Below are positions 7,416 to 14,256 of a stretch of DNA of 24,284 nucleotides, in pieces; the first letter of the stretch is position 1; every line of letters begins with the position of its first letter. The notes under the pieces are model-generated. The model was not told the origin of the DNA and searched no databases. It saw only the letters and a program-made list of their open reading frames with translations. Origin of the DNA: Gammaproteobacteria bacterium (GTDB taxonomy: Bacteria; Pseudomonadota; Gammaproteobacteria; DAOWEP01). The position numbers were made by a program, and so were the translations under genes. The stretch covers positions 1 to 24,284 of the forward strand of contig DAOWEP010000029.1 of the NCBI GenBank assembly GCA_030638455.1, given 5' to 3'.

Positions 7416-8294
7416 ATGGCAATTACGGCAGGATTAGTTAAAGAACTTCGTGATCGTACCGGTGCAGGCATGATGGAATGCAAAAAAGCATTGGTAGAAC
7501 AAGATGGTGATCTGGAAGCGGCAATAGAGCATATGCGCAAGTCTGGTCTGGCAAAAGCAGATAAAAAGTCAGGCCGTGTGGCTGCTGAAGGAGTAATCGT
7601 TATTGATGTGTCTGAAGATGGCAAGAAAGCCGCCATGGTTGAGGTAAACAGCGAGACTGATTTTGTCTCCAAGGGCGACGATTTTAATAATTTTGCCTCA
7701 TCGGTTGCAAAGAGTGTCCTTGAAGGGGCGCCGGCTGATATCGATGCCCTTATGGGGTTGACACTGCATGGTTCAGATGAATCTGTAAATGATGCTCGTC
7801 AGGCACTGGTGGCCAAGATAGGTGAAAATATTCAGTTACGCCGCTTTGTTGCGTGTTCAACAGAGAATAGGTTTGGTGTCTATCTACATGGGGTTCGTAT
7901 CGGGGTACTGGTTGAGCTTAAAGGTGGAGATGATGCTCTGGCCAGGGATATTGCAATGCATATTGCAGCAAGTCGCCCTGTGTGTGTAAACGAAAAAGAA
8001 GTGCCTCAGGAACTGCTGGCAAAGGAGAAAGATATTTTTGTTGCGCAGGCGAAAGAAAGTGGCAAGCCGGACAATATTATTGAGAAAATGATTGAAGGGC
8101 GTCTTCGCAAGTATCTTGCAGAGATTACTCTGGTAGGGCAGGCTTTTATTAAAGACCCGGATACAACGATTGGCAAGTTGCTGGAAAGTAAAGGCGCAGA
8201 GGTAATCAGTTTCCATTGCCTGGAGGTAGGCGAAGGAATCGAGAAGAAGAATGAAAATTTTGCTGATGAAGTAATGGCGCAGGTAACTGGATAA
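7416..8294 (+). CDS. tsf: Elongation factor Ts
   Basis: Nucleotide exchange factor that regenerates EF-Tu-GTP. At 292 residues it is close to the E. coli length (283). It opens with MAITAGLVKELRDRTGAGMMECKKAL, the typical UBA-like N-terminal domain with the TGAGMMECKKAL signature, followed by the conserved NSETDFVSK motif and two core subdomains, and ends in the HCLEVGEGIEKKNENFADEV C-terminal module. An in-frame TTG lies at 7401, but the ATG at 7416 is preferred because the protein start fits the family and GAGG (7403-7406) sits 9 nt upstream. It is 93 bp downstream of rpsB and presumably shares its promoter. Confidence 0.97.
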   Translation: MAITAGLVKELRDRTGAGMMECKKALVEQDGDLEAAIEHMRKSGLAKADKKSGRVAAEGVIVIDVSEDGKKAAMVEVNSETDFVSKGDDFNNFASSVAKSVLEGAPADIDALMGLTLHGSDESVNDARQALVAKIGENIQLRRFVACSTENRFGVYLHGVRIGVLVELKGGDDALARDIAMHIAASRPVCVNEKEVPQELLAKEKDIFVAQAKESGKPDNIIEKMIEGRLRKYLAEITLVGQAFIKDPDTTIGKLLESKGAEVISFHCLEVGEGIEKKNENFADEVMAQVTG

Positions 8295-8298
8295 ATAT

Positions 8299-8342
8299 GC
8301 TTTCCAGGTAGCAGGAAGTTTAGATTCCTTATACCTGGAAGC
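8299..8342 (+). promoter_or_regulatory. Strong stem-loop directly after tsf
   Basis: TTCCAGGTA (8302-8310) and AGGAA (8313-8317) pair with TTCCT (8325-8329) and TACCTGGAA (8332-8340), with a 2x2 internal loop, a 7-nt apical loop and a further GC/GC closure (8299-8300 with 8341-8342). The stem begins 4 nt after the tsf stop. It lacks a following T-tract, so it is more likely an mRNA 3'-end stabiliser, a processing site or a Rho-assisted terminator than a classical intrinsic terminator. Confidence 0.55.
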
Positions 8343-8408
8343 TAACCGCCAAGTTTGTAAAGCCAGTAGTTAATATCAAAAGTTCGGTAGTTTATATAAC
8401 ATTATTCG

Positions 8409-8435
8409 TGACGAATGTGCCTGGCAAGTTCGTCA
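8409..8435 (+). promoter_or_regulatory. Second stem-loop upstream of pyrH
   Basis: TGACGAA (8409-8415) pairs with TTCGTCA (8429-8435) around a 13-nt loop; the left arm also overlaps the short palindrome ATTCGT-G-ACGAAT (8404-8416), giving a competing fold. An A-rich stretch follows and then the pyrH Shine-Dalgarno AAGGA (8454-8458). A role as operator or leader structure for pyrH is possible but unproven. Confidence 0.35.
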
Positions 8436-8463
8436 TAAACAAAAAATAAAAATAAGGATATCT

Positions 8464-9186
8464 ATGTCCAACCAGTCACTTGCATATAAGCGCATACTCC
8501 TGAAGCTTAGTGGTGAAGCCCTGATGGGCAAAGGTGATTACGGTATTGACCCCAGCGTAATTGGTCGCATTGCAGATGAGATCAAGGAAGTTGTCAGTCT
8601 GGGTGTGCAGATTGGGTTGGTTATAGGCGGTGGTAATATCTTTCGGGGCGAGGGTCTCGCCGCTTCAGGTATCGATCGTGTAACTGGCGATCATATGGGC
8701 ATGCTGGCCACCGTTTTGAATGCCCTGGCAATGCAGGATGCATTGGAAAAAAAGGGTGTAAAAGCAAGGGTTATGTCTGCTTTGAGCATTCATCAGGTCT
8801 GTGAAGACTATATTCGCCGTCGTGCGCTCCGTCATATGGAAAAGGGTCGCGTGGTTATGTTTGCGGCAGGCACTGGTAACCCCTTTTTTACTACTGATTC
8901 CGCAGCCAGCTTGCGCGCTATTGAGATAGGGGCTGATGTGGTAATCAAGGCTACCAAAGTGGATGGCGTGTATTCGGATGACCCGGAAAAAAATCCAGAT
9001 GCCGAGCGTTACGAGAGCATTACATATGACGAGGTGCTGGAAAGGAAATTAATGGTTATGGATGCAACAGCAATTGTATTATGTCGTGATCATAATATGC
9101 CTTTACGTATTTTCAGTATTAATAATTCCGGTGATCTTGTCAGAATGGTGAAGGGTGAAAATATAGGGACTATTGTTGAAAATTAA
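8464..9186 (+). CDS. pyrH: UMP kinase
   Basis: Phosphorylates UMP to UDP in pyrimidine nucleotide synthesis; the bacterial enzyme is a hexameric amino-acid-kinase-fold protein unrelated to eukaryotic UMP/CMP kinases. The 240 residues (E. coli 241) show RILLKLSGEALMG (residues 10-22), the glycine-rich GLVIGGGNIFRG (51-62), FAAGTGNPFFTTDSAASLRA and the ATKVDGVYSDDPEKNPDA nucleotide-binding region. Start chosen at ATG 8464 with AAGGA 5 nt upstream. Separated from tsf by a 169-bp structured gap, so it may have both read-through and its own transcription. Confidence 0.97.
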   Translation: MSNQSLAYKRILLKLSGEALMGKGDYGIDPSVIGRIADEIKEVVSLGVQIGLVIGGGNIFRGEGLAASGIDRVTGDHMGMLATVLNALAMQDALEKKGVKARVMSALSIHQVCEDYIRRRALRHMEKGRVVMFAAGTGNPFFTTDSAASLRAIEIGADVVIKATKVDGVYSDDPEKNPDAERYESITYDEVLERKLMVMDATAIVLCRDHNMPLRIFSINNSGDLVRMVKGENIGTIVEN

Positions 9187-9248
9187 AAACAGAAAAATGT
9201 ATTAAGCGTATTCTGTTGAGTAGAAAAGTGATTTAATGAGGGCAAGAC

Positions 9249-9806
9249 ATGATAGAAGAGCTTAAACAAGATGCTGCTGACAGGATGGTCAAGAGTGTTG
9301 AGTCCCTGAGAAAAGCGTTGGGAAAGATACGCACAGGCAGGGCGCATCCCAGTTTACTGGATCATGTGATGGTTGATTACTATGGCAGTGATGTACCGAT
9401 AAAGCAGGTAGCTAATGTGACTGCCGAAGACTCGCGAACGTTGGCGGTAACTCCCTGGGAGAAGACCATGGTGGCTCCAGTGGAAAAAGCCATTATGACA
9501 TCTGATCTGGGTCTGAATCCGGCAACAACGGGAACGGTTATTCGTGTGCCTATGCCAGCGCTTACAGAAGAGCGCAGGCGTGATCTGGTGAAAGTAGCCC
9601 GTCATGATACTGAAGGAGCCAAGGTAGCAATCCGGAATATTCGTCGCGATGTAAACAGTGATTTAAAGGATTTGTTAAAGGCAAAGGATATTTCTGAAGA
9701 TGAAGACCGGCGTGCCGAGGGCGATATCCAGAAGCTTACAGATAAATACATTGCTGAGACAGATAAGTTGCTGGCTATAAAAGAAACCGAGCTAATGGAA
9801 ATCTAG
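9249..9806 (+). CDS. frr: Ribosome recycling factor
   Basis: Works with EF-G to split ribosomes after termination. The 185-residue length equals that of the E. coli protein. Conserved parts are the domain I helix SLRKALGKIRTGRAHPSLLDHVMVDYYGS, the hinge and domain II PIKQVANVTAEDSRTLAVTPWEK, PMPALTEERRRDLVK, and the closing AEGDIQKLTDKYIAETDKLLAIKETELMEI. It lies 62 bp downstream of pyrH, the common pyrH-frr pairing, and a weak terminator-like stem follows its stop. Confidence 0.97.
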   Translation: MIEELKQDAADRMVKSVESLRKALGKIRTGRAHPSLLDHVMVDYYGSDVPIKQVANVTAEDSRTLAVTPWEKTMVAPVEKAIMTSDLGLNPATTGTVIRVPMPALTEERRRDLVKVARHDTEGAKVAIRNIRRDVNSDLKDLLKAKDISEDEDRRAEGDIQKLTDKYIAETDKLLAIKETELMEI

Positions 9807-9843
9807 CAGGCCGCTTTGTTCCGTAGTCGCCTGAGGTTTTTTT
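9807..9843 (+). terminator. Weak intrinsic terminator after frr
   Basis: CAGGC (9807-9811) pairs with GCCTG (9829-9833), and a run of seven T (9837-9843) follows after three bases. The stem is short and its loop long (17 nt), so termination is probably partial. A promoter-like -10 box before uppS is consistent with a transcription break here. Confidence 0.4.
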
Positions 9844-9922
9844 CAAAAAACTGTCGTGGTACGAATCAGTAACTATTAGTATTTAGTATTGGAAGTTTTT
9901 AATATGGTGTTATGTATACCTT

Positions 9923-9928
9923 TATAAT
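9923..9928 (+). promoter_or_regulatory. Perfect -10 box upstream of uppS
   Basis: TATAAT (9923-9928) matches the sigma-70 -10 consensus exactly and lies 30 bp before the uppS ATG. Only a poor -35 (TTAATA, 9899-9904, 18-bp spacer) is visible. It follows the weak frr terminator, so it may restart transcription for the envelope-gene run uppS to rnhB. Confidence 0.4.
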
Positions 9929-9958
9929 AGTCTATTAGATTTTCCCATATTACTCCCC

Positions 9959-10726
9959 ATGTCCGAGGCTGCCTTCATTAATTCCGAGAATACATTGCCA
10001 CGTCATGTGGCAATCATCATGGATGGTAATGGCCGTTGGGCGCAACAGAAAAACAAACCCCGTCATTCCGGTCATAAGGCCGGTGTTGAAGCAACGCGAA
10101 ATATTATCCAGGAATGCGCAAGGAGAGGGATTGAGGCGCTTACGATTTTTGCATTTAGCAGTGAAAACTGGAAAAGACCGAAATCAGAAGTAAATTTGTT
10201 AATGGAGCTTTTTTTAACGGCCCTTCAGCGTGAGCTGAGTAAGTTGCATAAGAATAACGTGCGAATACGGTTTATAGGGAATACATCCTCGTTCCCGGAA
10301 AAATTGCAGAAAAAAATTTCTCATGCCAGTGATCAAACAGCAGGTAATACCGGGTTGAATCTCACGATTGCGGCTGGCTATGGAGGAAGGTGGGATATCG
10401 TAGAATCTGTCCGTGCGATTGTTGATGAAGTAAAGGCCGGGAAAATTGATCCTAATGATATTACAGAAGAATCTATAAGCGCTCATATTTGTCTTTCAGG
10501 TATTCCTGAACCCGATCTTTTTATTCGTACGGGTGGAGAAAAAAGAATCAGTAATTTTCTTCTTTGGCAACTGGTGTATACAGAATTGTATTTTACCGAT
10601 ATTCTTTGGCCGGACTTTGATGTTTCCGCTTTCGATCAGGCATTAAATGCATTTTCTGTAAGACAGCGCAGGTTTGGTCGCACTGCTGAGCAGATTGAGA
10701 CGAAATTAAATAATGGGCGCCTGTAA
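9959..10726 (+). CDS. uppS: Di-trans,poly-cis-undecaprenyl-diphosphate synthase
   Basis: Condenses eight isopentenyl diphosphates with farnesyl diphosphate to make the C55 carrier for peptidoglycan and O-antigen. The 255 residues contain the cis-prenyltransferase signatures HVAIIMDGNGRWA (catalytic Asp22), HKAGVEATRNIIQECARRGIEALTIFAFSSENWKRP, AAGYGGRWDIV and the C-terminal IPEPDLFIRTGGEKRISNFLLWQ followed by TELYFTDILWPDF, and FGRTAEQ at the end. The ATG at 9959 places the active-site motif at the usual distance; it has no visible Shine-Dalgarno. It precedes cdsA as in most gammaproteobacteria and shares the isoprenoid theme with dxr. Confidence 0.96.
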   Translation: MSEAAFINSENTLPRHVAIIMDGNGRWAQQKNKPRHSGHKAGVEATRNIIQECARRGIEALTIFAFSSENWKRPKSEVNLLMELFLTALQRELSKLHKNNVRIRFIGNTSSFPEKLQKKISHASDQTAGNTGLNLTIAAGYGGRWDIVESVRAIVDEVKAGKIDPNDITEESISAHICLSGIPEPDLFIRTGGEKRISNFLLWQLVYTELYFTDILWPDFDVSAFDQALNAFSVRQRRFGRTAEQIETKLNNGRL

Positions 10727-10854
10727 AATGATTTTTTCATCAAGTACAGTGTTGCAATATTTCATAAAAGACTTTCATGTCGGTATATGCTGTGCTTTTC
10801 AAAGTCGGCGTGCCTTATTTCCTGGGAATCCCTCTAATTTCTCACGGCAAACTT

Positions 10855-11663
10855 ATGCTTAAACAACGTCTAATTACAGCATTGATATTGATACCGTTGG
10901 TGGTATGGGGCGTTTATTCATTACCGGAAGATTATCTGACGGGTATTTTTTCAGTGTTGGTATTAGTGGGAGCTTGGGAGTGGAGTCGTCTATCTGAAGC
11001 ACGCTCCATTTTAGTGCGAGTGCTTTATTTAATTCTTCTTGTAGTTTTAATGTTAGGCCTCATGCGGATATCTCGTTTTATATGATCATTATGTATGTGG
11101 CGGCAGTCTGGTGGTTGTTTGCGATAGTTTGGTTATTTGTTCCAGGGTTTGCGCGTAATTCTAGTAATAAGGCCATAGCGTTCAAATTATTTGCTGGAAT
11201 ATTGATACTGTTGCCTACCTGGATGGCAATTGTTTATATTCACGGTAGTGAACAATATGGCCCTTCATGGTTGTTATATATGATGGCATTGGCCTGGGTA
11301 GCTGATGGTGGCGCCTATTTTTCAGGCAGGCGATGGGGCCGTAACAAACTGGCTCCAGCAATAAGTCCCGGCAAAACACGGGAAGGTGTGTATGGGTCTT
11401 TTGTATTGATACTGCCTTATGCATTGCTAGGCGGATATTTTCTGGGTTTGCAGGCTACAGACCTGGCCTCATTTGTTTTATTAAGTGTGTTATTAGTGCC
11501 TGTGTCAGTATTGGGAGATTTGTTTGAGAGTCTGATCAAACGTCATAGTGGATACAAGGATAGTGGCGTTCTTCTTCCGGGGCATGGAGGTGTTATGGAT
11601 CGTATTGATAGTCTGACAGCAGTGGCCCCGTTATTCTTGATCGGGATACAGGTATTTACATGA
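10855..11663 (+). CDS. cdsA: Phosphatidate cytidylyltransferase, apparently split by a frameshift
   Basis: Makes CDP-diacylglycerol from phosphatidate and CTP, the precursor of all membrane phospholipids; integral inner-membrane protein. The N-terminal part (10855-11085) reads MLKQRLITALILIPLVVWGV through GAWEWSRLS and stops at TGA 11083-11085. The rest continues in another frame (open from 11082 to 11663) with WLLYMMALAWVADGGAYFSGRRWG, KLAPAISPGKTREG, and the CDS signature SVLGDLFESLIKRHSGYKDSG...LPGHGGVMDRIDSL. Together they make about 269 residues, a normal CdsA length with no part missing. One extra T in the TTTT run at 11076-11079 would fuse them as MRISRFYMIIMYVAAVWW. Because cdsA is normally essential, a sequencing indel or translational coupling through the ATGA overlap (11082-11085) is likelier than loss. 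The upstream in-frame ATG at 10777 adds 26 residues that do not look like CdsA. The stop overlaps the dxr start. Confidence 0.88.
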
Positions 11664-12835
11664 AAGGGGTTACGATACTTGGTTCTACCGGAAGCATAGG
11701 CGAAAGTACTCTGGATGTGTTGTCACGTCATCCTGATCGCTACAAGGTGATTGCGCTGACTGCTAATACTGATATTGATAGATTACTTGAGCAATGTAAG
11801 CAGTTTCAGCCTGAATATCTAGTTGTAGCAGATTCTGGGGCAGCCGAGAAAATGGATGTTATTCTCAGGGGATCAGATCAGGACGTAAAGTTACTTAGTG
11901 GTGTAGCTGGACTGGAAGAAGTGGCTAGCCTGCCACAGGCAGAGTACGTGATGGCCGCAATTGTAGGGGCCGCGGGGTTAAAGCCGACCCTTGCTGCTGC
12001 CCGATCAGGTAAGCGGATTCTTTTGGCAAATAAAGAGTCTCTGGTGATGTCTGGCCATCTATTGATGGAAGAAGTAAAAAAGCATCATGCGGAATTATTG
12101 CCGATTGATAGTGAACACAATGCAATTTTTCAGAGTATGCCTGTAAATTTCGGTAAAGGACTTTCTAAGGTAGGCGTCAGGAAAATACTACTGACGGCAT
12201 CTGGTGGTCCATTCAGAACGACCCCGTTGAGCCAGCTTGATAAGGTCACACCAGAGCAGGCATGTGCACACCCTAATTGGGAAATGGGGAAAAAAATATC
12301 AGTAGACTCAGCTACCATGATGAACAAAGGGCTTGAGGTAATTGAGGCATGCTGGCTTTTTAATACAGACCCTGACCGGATTCAGGTAGTACTGCACCCT
12401 CAAAGTGTAATTCACTCTATGGTTGAATATGTGGACGGTTCGGTACTGGCGCAATTGGGTAACCCGGATATGCGCACACCCATTGCGCACGCACTTGCAT
12501 GGCCTGAAAGGATAGAGTCAGGAGTTGAATCGCTGGATATCTTTTCTGTTGCAAGGCTGGACTTCGAGCCACCGGATTATGATCGTTTCCCCTGTTTGCG
12601 GCTGGCCTATGAGGCCATGCATATCGGCGGTACTGCGCCGGCAATACTGAATGCTGCCAACGAAGTTGCAGTTCAGGAATTTCTGGAGGGCAGGCTTGCA
12701 TTCACAGGAATATCCGGGCTTATTGAAAAAACACTAAAGGATGTTACGCCGGGAACAGCAGATAGCCTGGAAACACTTTATGAGGCTGATCAGCAGGCGC
12801 GGTTGACCGCAAAAGGGATGGTAAATGCGGCTTAG
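11660..12835 (+). CDS. dxr: 1-deoxy-D-xylulose-5-phosphate reductoisomerase
   Basis: Converts DXP to 2-C-methyl-D-erythritol 4-phosphate, the first committed step of the MEP isoprenoid pathway (cytoplasm; NADPH and a divalent metal). The 391 residues begin with the NADPH-binding ILGSTGSIGESTLDVL (6-21). Metal ligands are in the expected places: Asp150 and Glu152 in LPIDSEHNAIFQ, Glu226 in MNKGLEVIEACWLF; TASGGPFR, HPNWEMGKKISVDSATM and HPQSVIHSMVEY are also conserved. The ATG overlaps the cdsA stop as ATGA (11660-11663), indicating translational coupling. Confidence 0.98.
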   Translation: MKGVTILGSTGSIGESTLDVLSRHPDRYKVIALTANTDIDRLLEQCKQFQPEYLVVADSGAAEKMDVILRGSDQDVKLLSGVAGLEEVASLPQAEYVMAAIVGAAGLKPTLAAARSGKRILLANKESLVMSGHLLMEEVKKHHAELLPIDSEHNAIFQSMPVNFGKGLSKVGVRKILLTASGGPFRTTPLSQLDKVTPEQACAHPNWEMGKKISVDSATMMNKGLEVIEACWLFNTDPDRIQVVLHPQSVIHSMVEYVDGSVLAQLGNPDMRTPIAHALAWPERIESGVESLDIFSVARLDFEPPDYDRFPCLRLAYEAMHIGGTAPAILNAANEVAVQEFLEGRLAFTGISGLIEKTLKDVTPGTADSLETLYEADQQARLTAKGMVNAA

Positions 12836-12865
12836 TATTTTTTCAAAGTCCGAAAGGTCATAAGG

Positions 12866-14218
12866 ATGGGAGATGCTTTTATTTACATAGGTTCTTTTAT
12901 TCTTGCGTTAGGCATACTGATTGCAGTGCATGAATATGGACATTTCTGGGTGGCACGTAAACTGGGTGTAAAGGTTTTGCGTTTTTCCATTGGCTTTGGC
13001 AAGCCGTTATTGTCCAGAAAATCAAGAGATGGGGAAACAGAATATGTTTTAGCTGCAATTCCACTGGGTGGATATGTCAAAATGCTGGATGAGCGTGAAG
13101 GTGAGGTGGCTGAGGAAGAGCTGGACAGGGCCTTTAATAATAAACCGGTGCTTTCTCGAATCGCCGTTGTACTTGCGGGCCCCATTGCCAACTTTATCTT
13201 TGCAATTTTTGCATTGTCTATAATGTATTTTTCGGGTATCCCCGGGTACAAGCCAATATTGGGTGATATTAAAGTAGATAGTATCGCGGGACAGGCTGGG
13301 TTCCGGAATGGGGATCTTGTCCTTCAGGTTCAGCGTAAAGATGTTGCATCATGGCAGGAAACCAGAATGGCTTTACTGGATGTGGCGCTGGATCAGAAGT
13401 GGATAGAAGTAAAGGTGCAAGACGCACAAGGCAATCAAGCTATTCGGACGCTGAATTTAAATGGGTCAGGTAATCCGGTAGACAACCAGGATTTTATGGG
13501 CGAAATAGGACTGGATTTATGGAGGCCACCTGCCGTGCTCGGCGAGGTAACTCCCGGTGGGCCAGCAGACCAGGCAGGTTTAAAGGCGGGTGACCGAGTA
13601 ATCAGCGTGAATGGAGAGCCGATGAATTACTGGCTCGATTGGGTAAACATTGTTCGTGAGCATCATGACCAGTTACTACAGGTAGAGATTGACAGACAAG
13701 GTGAACTCTTGCTGTTTAACCTGACTCCCGGATCTAAACAAAAAGATGAGAAGAAAATTGGTTTTGTAGATGTCCGTATGCCTCAGTCATATTGGGAAAA
13801 GATGTCTGTCGAGATACGTTACGGACCCATAGAGGCACTGGGCGCAGGGATTGGAAAAACCTGGGATATGTCTGTATTGATGTTACGCGTGATGGGAAAA
13901 ATTGTTACAGGTGATGCCTCATTACGAAATATCAGTGGGCCGGTTACTATCGCGCAGTATGCCGGTGATTCTGCCAGCCGCGGTTTAATGTCATTCCTGT
14001 CTTTTCTGGCCCTGATCAGTATTAGCCTGGGGGTACTGAATCTGCTTCCCATACCGATTCTGGATGGTGGTCATTTAATGTACTATCTTGTTGAGCTGGT
14101 TAAAGGTAGCCCGGTTTCTGAGCAGACACAGAGTGTTGGGCAGCAAATTGGCATTATGATATTGCTGGCCTTGATGATATTGGCTTTCTATAATGATTTC
14201 ATGCGTTTGCTCAACTAA
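12866..14218 (+). CDS. rseP: RIP metalloprotease RseP
   Basis: Site-2 intramembrane zinc protease that cleaves the anti-sigma factor RseA after DegS, releasing sigma E during envelope stress, and also clears signal-peptide remnants. The 450 residues (E. coli 450) have the N-terminal helix with the HEYGH zinc motif (residues 22-26), a second helix around IAVVLAGPIANFIFAIF (99-115), two periplasmic PDZ domains (about 125-200 and 222-305, the second with PADQAGLKAGDRVISVNGE), and the C-terminal zinc-ligand motif LDGGHL (399-404; Asp400). A final helix ends the protein. It stands directly before bamA, its usual partner. Confidence 0.97.
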   Translation: MGDAFIYIGSFILALGILIAVHEYGHFWVARKLGVKVLRFSIGFGKPLLSRKSRDGETEYVLAAIPLGGYVKMLDEREGEVAEEELDRAFNNKPVLSRIAVVLAGPIANFIFAIFALSIMYFSGIPGYKPILGDIKVDSIAGQAGFRNGDLVLQVQRKDVASWQETRMALLDVALDQKWIEVKVQDAQGNQAIRTLNLNGSGNPVDNQDFMGEIGLDLWRPPAVLGEVTPGGPADQAGLKAGDRVISVNGEPMNYWLDWVNIVREHHDQLLQVEIDRQGELLLFNLTPGSKQKDEKKIGFVDVRMPQSYWEKMSVEIRYGPIEALGAGIGKTWDMSVLMLRVMGKIVTGDASLRNISGPVTIAQYAGDSASRGLMSFLSFLALISISLGVLNLLPIPILDGGHLMYYLVELVKGSPVSEQTQSVGQQIGIMILLALMILAFYNDFMRLLN

Positions 14219-14256
14219 TCGTGTAGAATGTCTGAAATTTTGAATCTGGAACAATA

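Noticed and set aside
10777..10854. Upstream ATG as the cdsA start
   Set aside because: The extra 26 residues do not resemble CdsA, whose N-terminus matches MLKQRLITALILIPLV at 10855; no good Shine-Dalgarno at 10777.
11070..11086. Programmed -1 ribosomal frameshift in cdsA
   Set aside because: The zero-frame codons CGT TTT ATA TGA do not form an X XXY YYZ slippery heptamer: the A-site ATA cannot re-pair after a -1 slip. No downstream stem was obvious. A T-run indel or ATGA coupling explains the data better.
14219..14256. Sigma-E promoter for bamA-skp
   Set aside because: No GGAACTT-like -35 with a TCTGA-like -10 could be found in the short gaps before bamA or skp, although the genes are sigma-E targets in E. 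coli.
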